Shown piece after piece: positions 35,509-46,609 of a DNA stretch of 64,000 bases. The notes under the pieces were generated by a model. That model did no database searches. It was not told where the DNA came from and was given only the letters and a program-made list of their open reading frames with translations. The stretch is taken from positions 538,106-602,105 of the forward strand of contig NZ_QWEI01000001.1 of assembly GCF_003515775.1 (NCBI RefSeq), written 5' to 3'. Within the stretch, counting starts at the first letter, position 1. Each line of letters begins with the position of its first letter. Origin of the DNA: Ureibacillus yapensis (GTDB lineage Bacteria > Bacillota > Bacilli > Bacillales_A > Planococcaceae). Position numbers and translations under genes: made by a program.

Positions 35509-37035
35509 TTATTCTTCTTCATTTACAATAACTTTTCTTCCAGTAAATTTCAGGATAATCGGTACGAAAATCCAAGCAAACGCAACGATTAAAAATGCCA
35601 ATGATAACGGACTCGTAACAAAAATGCTATAATCGCCGTTTGAAATGGTTAAGGCACGTCTCATATTATTCTCAATCATCGGTCCCAAAACCAAGGCCAA
35701 CACTAATGGAGCTACTGGGTAGTCATTTTTGGAAAATAAATACCCCAATACCCCACAAGCAAGCAGCAAGTATAAATCAAACGTCGAATACTGAACCGCA
35801 TAAACACCAAAGAAGGAAATAGCAATAATAATCGGCAGCAAATATTTTTGAGGTGTTTGAATAATTTTAGCGAATACCCGTACCAAAGGCATATTTAGGA
35901 TCAATAATATCAAGTTCCCAAAAAACATACTTGCAATTAGCCCCCAGGCGATTTCTGGGTGGTCATCGAATAACAATGGGCCTGGCTGCACGTTATACAT
36001 AATGAGTGCTCCCATTAATATAGCGGTTGTTCCTGAACCTGGAATTCCCAAGGTTAATAGTGGAATCATCGCGCCGCCAGAAGCCGCATTATTGGCTGAC
36101 TCCGGTCCCGCTACTCCGGCGATATTTCCTTTCCCAAACGAATCCGGATTTTTGCTGACTTTTTTTTCTGTTATATAGGAAAAGAATGATGCCAGTGTCG
36201 CGCCGGCACCCGGAAGTACTCCGATGAAGAATCCTAATAAAGATCCCCTCGCAATTGGTTTGGCGCTTTCTTTTAAATCTTGTTTCGTTGGCAATATACG
36301 CGTAATTTTGGCAATTGGGTCTGTGTCTGCTTCTTTCTCCAGAATCGTTTTAAATACTTCTCCCAAGGCAAATAATCCCACCGCAATTGTTAAAAATTCA
36401 ATTCCCCCATATAACACTGGTATGTCATATGTAAACCTTGCAATTCCAGAAACTCCGTCTATTCCGATTGTCCCCAGCATCAGACCCAGCACTGTCATAA
36501 TCAATGCTTTGGTCATTGATTTTCCCGCAAGACCACTAACGGCACATAAACCCAAAAGCATCAAAGAGAAATATTCAGCTGGTCCAAATTCCAAGGCAAT
36601 ATTGGATAGAGGCTCTGCCAGCAATACTAAGCCAATTAGGGACACAATACCTGCAACAAAGGATCCAATCGCTGCAATGGATAAAGCAGCACCAGCCCGT
36701 CCCTGCCTAGCCATTTGATAGCCATCCAGTGCAGTAACCACCGACGAAGATTCACCCGGTGTATTTAATAAAATAGAAGTTGTAGAGCCCCCGTACATCG
36801 CTCCATAATAAACGCCGGCCAGTAAAATAATCGAACTGGCTGCAGCTGATTCCGTTGGCAGCCCCGATGTTAGCGTAGCAGTAATGGGTATTAATAAAGC
36901 CACGCCGCTCATAGGTCCGATACCTGGTAGAACTCCCACTGCCGTACCTATAATTACACCGACCAGTGCAAATAATATATTATGCCACTGTAAAGCTGTG
37001 GCAAATCCATCCATCAAAAATTGAAACGTTGCCAT
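35509..37035 (-). CDS. tctA: TctA, large permease of a tripartite tricarboxylate transporter
   Basis: This 508-residue protein has about twelve membrane helices and TctA motifs: GTAVGVLPGIGPMSGVALLIP, YGAMYGGSTTSILLNTPGESSSVVTALDGY and, in the second half, GVLPGAGATLASFFSY with TLGIPGSGTTAILMGALI. It forms the channel of a TTT-family, binding-protein-dependent secondary transporter for tricarboxylates or similar acids. RBS GGGGGG. Last gene of tctC-tctB-tctA. Confidence 0.93.
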   Translation of the reverse strand: MATFQFLMDGFATALQWHNILFALVGVIIGTAVGVLPGIGPMSGVALLIPITATLTSGLPTESAAASSIILLAGVYYGAMYGGSTTSILLNTPGESSSVVTALDGYQMARQGRAGAALSIAAIGSFVAGIVSLIGLVLLAEPLSNIALEFGPAEYFSLMLLGLCAVSGLAGKSMTKALIMTVLGLMLGTIGIDGVSGIARFTYDIPVLYGGIEFLTIAVGLFALGEVFKTILEKEADTDPIAKITRILPTKQDLKESAKPIARGSLLGFFIGVLPGAGATLASFFSYITEKKVSKNPDSFGKGNIAGVAGPESANNAASGGAMIPLLTLGIPGSGTTAILMGALIMYNVQPGPLLFDDHPEIAWGLIASMFFGNLILLILNMPLVRVFAKIIQTPQKYLLPIIIAISFFGVYAVQYSTFDLYLLLACGVLGYLFSKNDYPVAPLVLALVLGPMIENNMRRALTISNGDYSIFVTSPLSLAFLIVAFAWIFVPIILKFTGRKVIVNEEE

Positions 37036-37049
37036 TTACAACCCCCCGC

Positions 37050-37499
37050 TTAAAATAAAGTAAATTTAGGTAAAGATCCTCCTAGGAGAGTCACGAACAT
37101 CAAATAAACGCCTAATGTAAAAAAGAGTGCAATAAGTATGGTAGATAAAAGTTTCCCTTTTTCCATAACCCAAAAAGAAATCAATAAGAATAGGAAAGTA
37201 GCTAAAATATAACCGATTATTTCTAGCAAAAATACATATAGGATAGCAGAAACTAATATTATTCCAAATCGTTTATAATTTAACTTCATCTTTTCCGGTG
37301 TTTCAGAATTCTTCCTAAAAGTTTCGTATAATAACCGTAAACTTAAGAATCCAAGTATGATTCCCAGTATTAATGGATAGGTTTTGGGTCCAATCACGGA
37401 TCCATATGCGCTTCCCGAGATTTTCATACTTTCTGTTACAAATAAAATACTGATCACCAATAAGATAACACCCATACTTTTATCGAAAGTATTCGTCAT
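37050..37499 (-). CDS. tctB: TctB, small permease subunit
   Basis: This 149-residue protein has four membrane helices (GVILLVISILFVTES, YPLILGIILGFLSLRLLYE, FGIILVSAILYVFLLEIIGYILATFLFLL, ILIALFFTLGVYLMFVTLLG), typical of TctB. It lies 14 bases before tctA and follows GGAGG. Sequence of TctB proteins is poorly conserved; position between tctC and tctA makes the call firm. Confidence 0.9.
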   Translation of the reverse strand: MTNTFDKSMGVILLVISILFVTESMKISGSAYGSVIGPKTYPLILGIILGFLSLRLLYETFRKNSETPEKMKLNYKRFGIILVSAILYVFLLEIIGYILATFLFLLISFWVMEKGKLLSTILIALFFTLGVYLMFVTLLGGSLPKFTLF

Positions 37500-37520
37500 A
37501 GGCCAGCCTCCATTTATTTA

Positions 37521-37559
37521 AAAAAATGCTGTCCTTTAAGACTCTGCTTATAGGACAGC
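37521..37559 (-). terminator. Internal terminator/attenuator between tctC and tctB
   Basis: Reading the minus strand, GCTGTCCT (complement of 37552-37559) and AGGACAGC (complement of 37528-37535) form a stem, followed by seven Ts (37521-37527). It lies between the tctC stop and the tctB ribosome site, so it can make binding protein exceed permease. Confidence 0.72.
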
Positions 37560-37566
37560 CCTCTAG

Positions 37567-38610
37567 TTACTTATGCATTTCCAAAGCTTGCAATAATTCA
37601 CCTATTACATTCTCTTGTTCTTCTAAAAACTTAGTAAACTCTTCTGCGTTGCGATATTCTGATTGCCATCCATTACGTTCCAATTCTGCTTTCCATTCGT
37701 CTGTTTCAACCATTTCACTTAGCTTGGCTGCCCAATAATTAACAGCTTCTTCCGACATATTCTTTGGACCGAATAATCCTCTCCAAATTGTAAACTCGGC
37801 ATCAATGCCAAGTTCCTGGAATGTCGGGACTTCCGCCAACGTGCCTGTTAGACGTTCAGTTGCACTTACTGCCAGAACTCTTACATCGCCCGATTTTACA
37901 TATTCTCCAATCGATGATGCATCTGTTGCAATGACATCCGCATTCCCGCCTAATAAGGCAGCAACAGCTTCTCCACCGCCATCATAGGAAACATATTTTA
38001 CAACTTTTGGGTCGATTCCATATTTAAATGCCGGCAAAATCCCAACAAGATGATCCATTGACCCAGGAGCTGAGCCACCTGCCATTGTAATGGATGATGG
38101 GTCGGCTTTAATGGCATCCAATAATTCAGTTAAATTGTTATAAGGTGCATCCGCTTTTACAACAATCGCTCCATAATCACGCGTTAATTGAGCAAGCGGT
38201 GTTGTATCTTTATAACCATAAGGGCTATTTCCTTCTGCTTTTAAATTATTTATAAGAATTGGCGGCGATTTTGTCATCAGCATATAATCATTGTCAACTT
38301 CTTTTGTTGCATATTCTGCCATAAATACAGCACCACCACCGCCGGCTCTATTCTCAACCGTGATAGGCTGCTCGACTAAACCAGTTTCAGACATAACTTT
38401 TGCAATTGCACGTGCTGTTAAATCCCATCCTCCACCTGCCCCGGATGGCGCAACAATGGTAATATTGCTATCTGGATAACCTGTGGATTCTGTAGAATCT
38501 GTTTCTCCCTTCGATTTGGTTTCTTCATTATTAGATGCCGTGTCCCCGCTGCATGCTGCTAAAATGACTGACAGCGCAAGGGCAAAACAAAGTATCAATA
38601 ATTTCCTCAT
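37567..38610 (-). CDS. tctC: TctC, tricarboxylate-binding lipoprotein
   Basis: This 347-residue lipoprotein (lipobox LAAC, about residues 17-20) has the Bug/TctC fold: YPDSNITIVAPSGAGGGWDLTARAIAKVM and ITVENRAGGGGAVFMAEYA bind the carboxylates, followed by GGGEAVAALLGGNADVIATDASS. B. subtilis YflP, next to citST and citM, belongs to the same family. RBS AAAGGGGG. First gene of the operon. Confidence 0.92.
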   Translation of the reverse strand: MRKLLILCFALALSVILAACSGDTASNNEETKSKGETDSTESTGYPDSNITIVAPSGAGGGWDLTARAIAKVMSETGLVEQPITVENRAGGGGAVFMAEYATKEVDNDYMLMTKSPPILINNLKAEGNSPYGYKDTTPLAQLTRDYGAIVVKADAPYNNLTELLDAIKADPSSITMAGGSAPGSMDHLVGILPAFKYGIDPKVVKYVSYDGGGEAVAALLGGNADVIATDASSIGEYVKSGDVRVLAVSATERLTGTLAEVPTFQELGIDAEFTIWRGLFGPKNMSEEAVNYWAAKLSEMVETDEWKAELERNGWQSEYRNAEEFTKFLEEQENVIGELLQALEMHK

Positions 38611-38645
38611 TTTATGATCCCCCTTTGTTTACACCTTTCTTAAGA

Positions 38646-38661
38646 AATGGTGTCTACCATT
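38646..38661. promoter_or_regulatory. Candidate tctC promoter and operator
   Basis: AATGGTGTCTACCATT is a palindrome (AATGGT-GTCT-ACCATT). On the minus strand TTGTCT, a 17-bp spacer and TAATTT lie directly upstream, which places the palindrome at the predicted transcript start. Binding by the adjacent response regulator is a guess. Confidence 0.45.
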
Positions 38662-38752
38662 AAATTAATGAAAGCGAATACAAAAGACAATAAAAGGAGA
38701 TTAAAATGGTATTTTCTTTATAAAGGCTAATTTTGTTCATAATGTTCACAAA

Positions 38753-38790
38753 AAAACAGCAAACATCTACAAATAGAAGTTCGCTGTTTT
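38753..38790 (-). terminator. Terminator of the sensor/regulator operon
   Basis: AAAACAGC (38753-38760) pairs with GCTGTTTT (38783-38790), with AAC/GTT and TCT/AGA pairs continuing inward. T-rich minus-strand sequence follows. Confidence 0.8.
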
Positions 38791-38800
38791 TATAAATTTT

Positions 38801-39490
38801 TTAATTATTATTTCCAATAATGTACCGTCTTTCCGGTCGTCCTACTGTACCATAAATCAAATCTGTATATACTTTGCTTTCGGATACTAAATGCTCCAGA
38901 TAGCGTCGCGCGGTGGATCGACTCAATCCCATATCTTTCCCCAGCTTTTCTGCCGTTGTTCCTTCCGGGCACGAGACTAAATAATCGTACACCTTTCCTC
39001 TTGTAATCACATCGATTCCTTTGGGCGGCAATTCTCCGGCAGATATCTCTTTTGATGAGGACCATATCTCCTTGATTTCATGCTCTTCAAGACGCGACTT
39101 TTTTTCAAGCAACCGCCTTTTTGTTTGATAAGTCTCCAAACACTCTTTAAATTTTTCAAATGTTACGGGTTTTAATAAATAATCGATCACTCCGCCACGA
39201 AACGCTTTTTTCAGGATTTCAGTTTCGGAAGCTGCCGTGATAAAAATAATATCGGTTTCCGGACTATTCCTTTTAATGAACTCCAAAATATCCGTACCTA
39301 GTTTATCGGGAAAAAACACATCGAGCAAAACCAAATCAGGCTTGACAGTTTCTACCCAATCGAACGCTTCTTCCGCATTATAAGCAACTCCGATACTTTG
39401 AAAACCATTTATCTTTTCGATAAATTTTAGATGAATATTGGCGATTCGTTTATCATCTTCAACAATTAACACCTCGACCTTGTCCTTCAT
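38801..39490 (-). CDS. CitB/DctR-family response regulator
   Basis: This 229-residue regulator has a receiver domain (acidic pair at about 11-12, phosphoacceptor Asp57 in LVLLDVFF, Lys in YLLKPVTF) and a C-terminal helix-turn-helix (GTTAEKLGKDMGLSRSTARRYLEHL). This architecture is that of CitT/DctR regulators, not the OmpR type found with TctDE in Proteobacteria. ATG at 39490 is seven bases after GGGGAGG; its start lies inside the end of the kinase gene. It probably controls tctCBA. Confidence 0.9.
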   Translation of the reverse strand: MKDKVEVLIVEDDKRIANIHLKFIEKINGFQSIGVAYNAEEAFDWVETVKPDLVLLDVFFPDKLGTDILEFIKRNSPETDIIFITAASETEILKKAFRGGVIDYLLKPVTFEKFKECLETYQTKRRLLEKKSRLEEHEIKEIWSSSKEISAGELPPKGIDVITRGKVYDYLVSCPEGTTAEKLGKDMGLSRSTARRYLEHLVSESKVYTDLIYGTVGRPERRYIIGNNN

Positions 39491-41087
39491 GGCCATTCCT
39501 CCCCTTCGGAATTTCAATTATAAATAACGCGCCCCCTAAATCCCCTTCTTCTATATAAATCTCGCCGCCCAATTCTTCAAGATTTTCTTTCACTTTAATT
39601 AGGCCAAAACCATGTTGATTCTTTTTATTCTTTGTAGACACTCTTTTTTCAAAAAGAATATCTTTTACTTTACCATCAATTCCTCTTCCACTGTCTTCCA
39701 CCTCGATCAACAAACCTTTTCCGTGGCCCCAAATCAAGATGCGTACCATTCTTTCTTCCTCAGGCAAGTGCTCGACTGCCTCAAAAGCATTCGTTACTAA
39801 ATTCCCGAAGATTGAAACAAAAAGGTGCTTTTGGACATGTGCGGGCAATTGTTCCAGTTTGCTGTCTTCGTCAAGTATAAATTTTACTTTCAATTCTTTT
39901 GCTCTATTAAAAAATCCGATCAATATACCGCTTATAAAGGGGTCCTGCAGCCTCTCGGAAATAAAATGAATTAAATTTCCCTGAGATTCCCGCTCGCTAT
40001 GTATTAACTCAAGTGCCGAATCATAATTTTTCAATTGAATAAGGCCCGAGATAGTATATAAGAAGTTATTATATTCATGTGTTTGAGACCTAAGAGCTTC
40101 CGTATATTTTTTTACCTGGGAAAGTTCCATCGCCAGCCGGTCAATTTCCGAAGTTGGGCGAAAACTTGAAACGACCCCCACTACCTGATCTTCCTTGAAA
40201 ATAGGAATTCGATTGACAATCACATCTTTCCCCTTGATTTCCATCGCCCGATCTAAGTGCCGCTCGCCAGTAAGCAGTATCTCAAACATTTGCGTATTGG
40301 GTATAAAAGTACGAATATCAACTCCTATAACCTGACTATTTTCATCAATCTCCAATGTTTTATAGGCGGCAGAATTGATCACTGTAATCCTGCCTTTCTC
40401 ATCAATCATAATGATTCCTTCACGAATGGATTCTATCAGGGCATTTTGTTGCTGCAATAGTTTTGCGATTTCAACCGGCTCATAATTCAATAACTCTTTT
40501 TTTAGCCTTGATGATAAAATGGAAGCGAAAATAGAACCAATCATTACAATCAAGACAAGAATCACTATCCTGTTGTGAGAATACTTGAGAAGGATGGAGC
40601 TTATATCTTTTTTCAAATATCCAACTGAAACGACACCAATTATTTTGCCGTTCCTCCCAATGACGGGAGTTTTCCCCCTAATGGCCGCTCCAAGAGTGCC
40701 GGTAGCTTCGGAAATATAAGATAAGCCATCTTCCAAAACTCCTTTATTATCATCGCCAACCATTTTTTGGCCAATGCGTTCTTCGATCGGGTGGGTATAA
40801 CGAATTCCCTGGTCATTTCCAATTACCACATATTGCGCATCTGTATCTTGCAGGATTTTTTCAGCAATGGGTTGCAGCACTTCTGTAGGATTTTCTGCAT
40901 AAAATCCTGCAATCACATCAGGACGCTGGGCAGTTGTTTTGGCAATATGCAATGCTTTTAATCCAACTTCTTCTTTAATCGCATTCGATAAAATGAAATA
41001 AAAAGATACGGCCAATGCAATGGAAATGAGCAAAATAATGACAATATTATAGCTAAAGATTTTTGATTGCATGGAACGCAATTTCAT
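39459..41087 (-). CDS. CitA/DcuS-family sensor histidine kinase
   Basis: This 542-residue kinase has two membrane segments (about 10-33 and 173-194) around an extracytoplasmic PAS-like domain that binds dicarboxylates or tricarboxylates in this family (VVIGNDQGIRYTHPIEERIGQ). A cytoplasmic PAS follows (SIREGIIMIDEKGRITVIN), then the phosphoacceptor region SQTHEYNNFLYTISGLI and a HATPase with NLVTNAFEAVE, DSGRGID and HGFGLIKVKENLEELGG. ATG at 41087 is near GAGGGG. It overlaps the regulator gene by 32 bases. Confidence 0.9.
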   Translation of the reverse strand: MKLRSMQSKIFSYNIVIILLISIALAVSFYFILSNAIKEEVGLKALHIAKTTAQRPDVIAGFYAENPTEVLQPIAEKILQDTDAQYVVIGNDQGIRYTHPIEERIGQKMVGDDNKGVLEDGLSYISEATGTLGAAIRGKTPVIGRNGKIIGVVSVGYLKKDISSILLKYSHNRIVILVLIVMIGSIFASILSSRLKKELLNYEPVEIAKLLQQQNALIESIREGIIMIDEKGRITVINSAAYKTLEIDENSQVIGVDIRTFIPNTQMFEILLTGERHLDRAMEIKGKDVIVNRIPIFKEDQVVGVVSSFRPTSEIDRLAMELSQVKKYTEALRSQTHEYNNFLYTISGLIQLKNYDSALELIHSERESQGNLIHFISERLQDPFISGILIGFFNRAKELKVKFILDEDSKLEQLPAHVQKHLFVSIFGNLVTNAFEAVEHLPEEERMVRILIWGHGKGLLIEVEDSGRGIDGKVKDILFEKRVSTKNKKNQHGFGLIKVKENLEELGGEIYIEEGDLGGALFIIEIPKGRNGHEGQGRGVNC

Positions 41088-41218
41088 TTTACCCCTCACA
41101 ATGTAAGTTATAATGATTCTATTATATTAAATTGTTAGAATGTTTTGTAGTTTTGAAGGGAATTTTATGAAATATGGATTTTGCCTCATTTCAGGAGCAA
41201 GATAGGAGAGGTGAAAAA

Positions 41219-41259
41219 AAAACGCATTCGCTGCATAAAGTTGCAGCAAAATGCGTTTT
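41219..41259 (-). terminator. Terminator of the pdh operon
   Basis: AAAACGCATT (41219-41228) pairs with AATGCGTTTT (41250-41259), with CTGCA/TGCAG inside. Nine Ts follow on the minus strand, after the pdhD stop. Confidence 0.88.
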
Positions 41260-41269
41260 GTCGTATAGA

Positions 41270-42682
41270 TTATTTTGAAATAATGTGGATTGGGTTGCCA
41301 AGTAATACTTCAGCAGTTTCCATAGTGATTTCACCTAATGTTGGGTGAGGGTGAATTGTTAATGAAACATCTTCAGCAGTCATGCCGCCTTCGATTGCCA
41401 AGCAAAGCTCTGAAATCATATCGGATGCACCAGCACCAACGATTTGAGCACCTACAAGCAAGCCATCTTCTTTACGTGCAACTAGTTTCACGAAACCTTC
41501 AGTTTGGTTTAGTGCCAATGCACGGCCGTTAGCTGCAAATGGGAATTTCGCTACATTTACTTCTAATCCCTCTTCTTTTGCTTGCTGTTCGCTGTATCCT
41601 ACAGTAGCCATTTCTGGATCTGTGAAACATACAGCTGGGATTGCCAGGTAATCAACAACTGAATTTTCCCCAGCGATCGCTTCCGCAGCAACTTTACCTT
41701 CGTAAGAAGCTTTGTGAGCAAGTTGTGGTCCGTCCACAATATCACCAATCGCATAAATATTTGGAATATTAGTGCGGCATTGTTTGTCCACTTTGATTAA
41801 CCCGCGTTCTGCAAATTCAACACCAATTTGCTCCAGACCTAATTCATCTGTATTTGGACGACGACCTACTGTCACTAATACATAATCAGCTTCAACCGTT
41901 TTCTCTTCTCCGCCAACTTCATAAGTCACAACTACGCCGTTTTCGTTTTCTTCGACGCCTTTTGCAGATGCATTAACTTCGATTGAAACGCCTTTTTTCT
42001 TAAGGCCTTTTTTCACGATTTGCGTCATTTGTTTTTCGAAACCAGCCAAGATATCTTTGCCGCCTTCGATAATTGTTACTTCAGTACCGAAGTTAGCAAA
42101 AGCAGAACCTAGCTCTGTACCGATATATCCGCCGCCGATTACAACTAATTTTTTCGGCAATTCTTTCAAGTTAAGAGCGCCTGTCGAATTAAGGACACGT
42201 TCCGTAAATTTGAACGTTGGAATTTCTACCGGACGAGAACCTGTTGCTAAAATTGCATTTTTGAATGTATATGTTTGAGCAGAATCTCCGTCGATAATAC
42301 GAACTGAATTGGCATCAACGAAATACGCTTCGCCTTTTACGATCTCAATTTTATTCCCTTTTAAAAGCCCTTCAACACCGCCAGTTAACTTCTTGACAAC
42401 ACCGTTCTTGAATTCTTGAACTTTATCAAAATCAAGTTTAACTTCTGACGCAATGACACCCATATCTTCTGAATGTTTTGCTTGTTCAAAACGATGACCC
42501 ACTGAGATTAACGCTTTTGAAGGAATACATCCTACGTTAAGGCAAACGCCACCTACTACATCTTTTTCTACGATTGTAACTTTTTGACCTGTTTGTGCAG
42601 CGCGAATTGCTGCAACATATCCACCAGGACCAGCCCCTACTACTAATGTGTCAATTTCAATTGCGAAATCTCCTACTACCAT
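41270..42682 (-). CDS. pdhD: PdhD, dihydrolipoamide dehydrogenase (E3)
   Basis: This 470-residue flavoprotein reoxidises lipoyl groups of the E2 subunit with NAD. It has the FAD fold ([20 protein letters not shown], about 13-32), redox Cys pair in [17 protein letters not shown] fold [20 protein letters not shown] motif [17 protein letters not shown], and the C-terminal HPHPTLGE catalytic His-Glu. ATG at 42682 follows GGAGG. Last gene of pdhABCD. It may serve other 2-oxoacid dehydrogenases too. Confidence 0.96.
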   Translation of the reverse strand: MVVGDFAIEIDTLVVGAGPGGYVAAIRAAQTGQKVTIVEKDVVGGVCLNVGCIPSKALISVGHRFEQAKHSEDMGVIASEVKLDFDKVQEFKNGVVKKLTGGVEGLLKGNKIEIVKGEAYFVDANSVRIIDGDSAQTYTFKNAILATGSRPVEIPTFKFTERVLNSTGALNLKELPKKLVVIGGGYIGTELGSAFANFGTEVTIIEGGKDILAGFEKQMTQIVKKGLKKKGVSIEVNASAKGVEENENGVVVTYEVGGEEKTVEADYVLVTVGRRPNTDELGLEQIGVEFAERGLIKVDKQCRTNIPNIYAIGDIVDGPQLAHKASYEGKVAAEAIAGENSVVDYLAIPAVCFTDPEMATVGYSEQQAKEEGLEVNVAKFPFAANGRALALNQTEGFVKLVARKEDGLLVGAQIVGAGASDMISELCLAIEGGMTAEDVSLTIHPHPTLGEITMETAEVLLGNPIHIISK

Positions 42683-42686
42683 TTTT

Positions 42687-44039
42687 TTACGCCTCCATTA
42701 ATAAAAGTTCCGGATCACTTAACAAACGTTTTAAATGATTTAAAGCGTTTTGCGCTGTGGCTCCGTCGATCATACGATGATCGAAGCTCAATGATAATGC
42801 TAACACAGGTGCACCTACAATTTCACCATTTTTTATTATTGGTTTCTCGGAAATTCGTCCGATACCCAAAATTGCAACTTCCGGATGGTTAATTACCGGC
42901 GTGAACCATTGGCCGCCTGCAGACCCGATATTCGTGATCGAACAAGAGCCGCCTTTCATTTCATTTGACGACAATTTGCCTTCACGGGCTTTTGTTGCCA
43001 ATTCATTTATTTCAGCAGAAATCGTGAATACTGATTTGCGGTCTGCATTTTTGATAACTGGTACAAGCAAACCTTTTTCCGTATCGGCTGCAATCCCAAT
43101 GTTATAGTAATGTTTTTGGATAATTTCATTTGTTGCATCATCAAATGAACGGTTAAATTCAGGGAACTCACGCAATGTGGAAACCAGTGCTTTCACAACG
43201 TATGGCAAGTATGTTAATTTGATGTTTTTCTCCAAAGCAATATTTTTGAATTTTTTGCGATGTGCCACCAATTCCGTCACATCTACTTCGTCCATTAAGG
43301 TAACGTGTGGTGCCGTTTGTTTAGAATGAACCATCGCTTTGGCAATTGCTTTGCGAATTCCTGAAATTTTCTCGCGTGTTTCAGGGTATTCTCCTTCCAG
43401 ATTTACAGGTACCGGAGTAGAAGCTGTTTCTTCGCTTGATTTAACTTCTGCAGTATTGTCGCTTGCTGGAGTTTCCTCTTTTGAAGCTGCAGCCCCGCCA
43501 GTTAAATAATTGTCGATATCTTCATTTAAGATGCGTCCATTTTTTCCAGTACCGCTCACAAGCTGGATGTTCACGCCTTTTGTTCGTGCATATTTTCGTA
43601 CGGATGGCATCGCGATAATACGTTTATTCTCTGAAGTGTCCGGTGCAAGATCTACGGCTGGGTCTTCTTTCGAATCACCTTTTACTGGTTCTTTTTCAAC
43701 TTCTTGTCCATCTTCAAAAGTAGACTGAACTTGTGCGTTTGTTGTAGTAGTAGCCTCTTCTTGTTGATGGTCATCCCCTTTGAACTGAAGATTTTCGTAC
43801 CCAGGAGCATCAATTCGAATAATTACATCTCCTACGACCGCTACTCCACCTTCATTAACCAGGATCTCTTCGATTGTTCCTTCAACCGGTGAAGGCATTT
43901 CAACAACTGCTTTGTCATTTTGGATTTCACACAGAACATCGTCTTCTTGAATTTTGTCACCTGGTTTAACAAACCATTTTACAATTTCACCTTCATGAAT
44001 ACCTTCTCCAATATCAGGCATGCGGAATTCAAAAGCCAT
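42687..44039 (-). CDS. pdhC: PdhC, dihydrolipoamide acetyltransferase (E2)
   Basis: This 450-residue core subunit has one lipoyl domain (about 1-80, lipoyl Lys in [13 protein letters not shown]), an acidic linker, a peripheral-subunit-binding domain ([27 protein letters not shown]), a second linker, and the catalytic domain ending in [15 protein letters not shown] with the active His and Asp. ATG at 44039 ([13 protein letters not shown]) is nine bases after AAAGG; an in-frame GTG three codons earlier lies on that site. Confidence 0.95.
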   Translation of the reverse strand: MAFEFRMPDIGEGIHEGEIVKWFVKPGDKIQEDDVLCEIQNDKAVVEMPSPVEGTIEEILVNEGGVAVVGDVIIRIDAPGYENLQFKGDDHQQEEATTTTNAQVQSTFEDGQEVEKEPVKGDSKEDPAVDLAPDTSENKRIIAMPSVRKYARTKGVNIQLVSGTGKNGRILNEDIDNYLTGGAAASKEETPASDNTAEVKSSEETASTPVPVNLEGEYPETREKISGIRKAIAKAMVHSKQTAPHVTLMDEVDVTELVAHRKKFKNIALEKNIKLTYLPYVVKALVSTLREFPEFNRSFDDATNEIIQKHYYNIGIAADTEKGLLVPVIKNADRKSVFTISAEINELATKAREGKLSSNEMKGGSCSITNIGSAGGQWFTPVINHPEVAILGIGRISEKPIIKNGEIVGAPVLALSLSFDHRMIDGATAQNALNHLKRLLSDPELLLMEA

Positions 44040-44072
44040 CAATTTCACCCTTTCTACTCACAAATCATTCGA

Positions 44073-45050
44073 TTAGAATGTTAATACTTTTTTAGCTGTT
44101 TCTAAAATATCTTTATAGTTTGGCAGCCAAATATTCTCGGCTTGCGGGAATGGATAAATTGTATCCGGTGCGGCAACACGCAATACTGGTGCTTCCAGGC
44201 TTAGGATTGCACGTTCCGTAATTTCCGCCACCACATTGGCAGCAATGCCGGCTTGTTTTTGTGCTTCTTGAACAACGATTGCACGGTTTGTTTTTTCGAC
44301 AGAAGCAATAATCGTTTCAATATCCAGTGGCTGCACCGTACGCAAATCCACTACTTCCACTGAGTATCCTTCTTTTTCAAGCTCTTCGGCCGCTTTCAAG
44401 CTTTCATGCACCATTAAACCATACGCGAATATAGATAAATCTTTACCTTCACGTTTTACGTCTGCTTTGCCTAAAGGAATAGTATAAGATTCTTCAGGAA
44501 CTTCTCCTTTTACAGAACGATACAGTTTTAAGTGCTCGAGAAAAATGACTGGGTCATTATCACGAATGGATGAAATCAGTAACCCTTTTGCATCGTATGG
44601 AGTTGAAGGAATAACTACCTTTAACCCTGGTTGCTGTGCCATTAAACCTTCCAAACTATCGGAGTGCATTTCCGGAGTATGAACACCGCCACCGAATGGC
44701 GAACGGATTGTTACAGGCATATTGAAAGTATTGCCTGTACGGTAGCGATAGCGAGCCAGTTGTCCGCTAATTGAATCCATTACTTCGAAAACGAAGCCGA
44801 AGAATTGAATTTCGGGAACTGGACGGTAACCAGTTAACGAAAGACCTACCGCTAAACCACCGATTCCAGATTCAGCAAGAGGTGTATCAAAAACACGATC
44901 CTCGCCAAATTCATTTTGAAGGCCTTCTGTTGCACGGAAGACCCCGCCGTTTACACCTACGTCTTCACCGAACACTAATACATTTTCGTCATCTTTCAGT
45001 TCGCAGCGCAGTGCATCCGTAATCGCTTGAATCATTGTCATTTGTGCCAT
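44073..45050 (-). CDS. pdhB: PdhB, pyruvate dehydrogenase E1 beta
   Basis: This 325-residue subunit ([41 protein letters not shown]) forms the alpha2beta2 E1 with PdhA and decarboxylates pyruvate using thiamine diphosphate. [18 protein letters not shown] and [20 protein letters not shown] are characteristic. Three bases separate it from pdhA. Its partner, lacking any branched-chain-type signatures that I can see, and the operon order support the pyruvate enzyme. Confidence 0.95.
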   Translation of the reverse strand: MAQMTMIQAITDALRCELKDDENVLVFGEDVGVNGGVFRATEGLQNEFGEDRVFDTPLAESGIGGLAVGLSLTGYRPVPEIQFFGFVFEVMDSISGQLARYRYRTGNTFNMPVTIRSPFGGGVHTPEMHSDSLEGLMAQQPGLKVVIPSTPYDAKGLLISSIRDNDPVIFLEHLKLYRSVKGEVPEESYTIPLGKADVKREGKDLSIFAYGLMVHESLKAAEELEKEGYSVEVVDLRTVQPLDIETIIASVEKTNRAIVVQEAQKQAGIAANVVAEITERAILSLEAPVLRVAAPDTIYPFPQAENIWLPNYKDILETAKKVLTF

Positions 45051-45053
45051 AGG

Positions 45054-46265
<1,212 letters not shown>

Positions 46266-46508
46266 TCATAGATTATCGTTTATTTCGCACTTTTTTTCTC
46301 ATTACATTTTCTATCGTCTTTTTCAATCTGTTATATATTAAAACAAAATCTGTATTACAACAGAATTTGCCAACGCTGAATAAATTCCTATTTTCGATAT
46401 AACTTTCCTTAAAAAGGTTCACTTTATCTTTATTCACATATACTGATATGACTAAACTTTTCTAAAGCAAAAGCCAGTGAATTGTGATATTTTTAAAAAG
46501 ATTGGACA

Positions 46509-46520
46509 TTGTGGCCACAA
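46509..46520. promoter_or_regulatory. Perfect 12-bp palindrome upstream of def
   Basis: TTGTGGCCACAA is perfectly self-complementary and rich in GC within very AT-rich DNA. It ends 22 bases upstream of the candidate def -35 box. It could be an operator; no regulator can be named. Confidence 0.35.
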
Positions 46521-46542
46521 GAATTTTTCATCCCGAAAAAAT

Positions 46543-46572
46543 TTGGCGATGAATCGTCATTTCTTATATACT
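46543..46572 (+). promoter_or_regulatory. Candidate def promoter
   Basis: TTGGCG (46543-46548), an 18-bp spacer and TATACT (46567-46572) lie about 40 bases upstream of the def start codon. Confidence 0.5.
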
Positions 46573-46609
46573 TTAATTATTTAGTTGTTAGTTGAAAGGA
46601 AGTTAAAAG

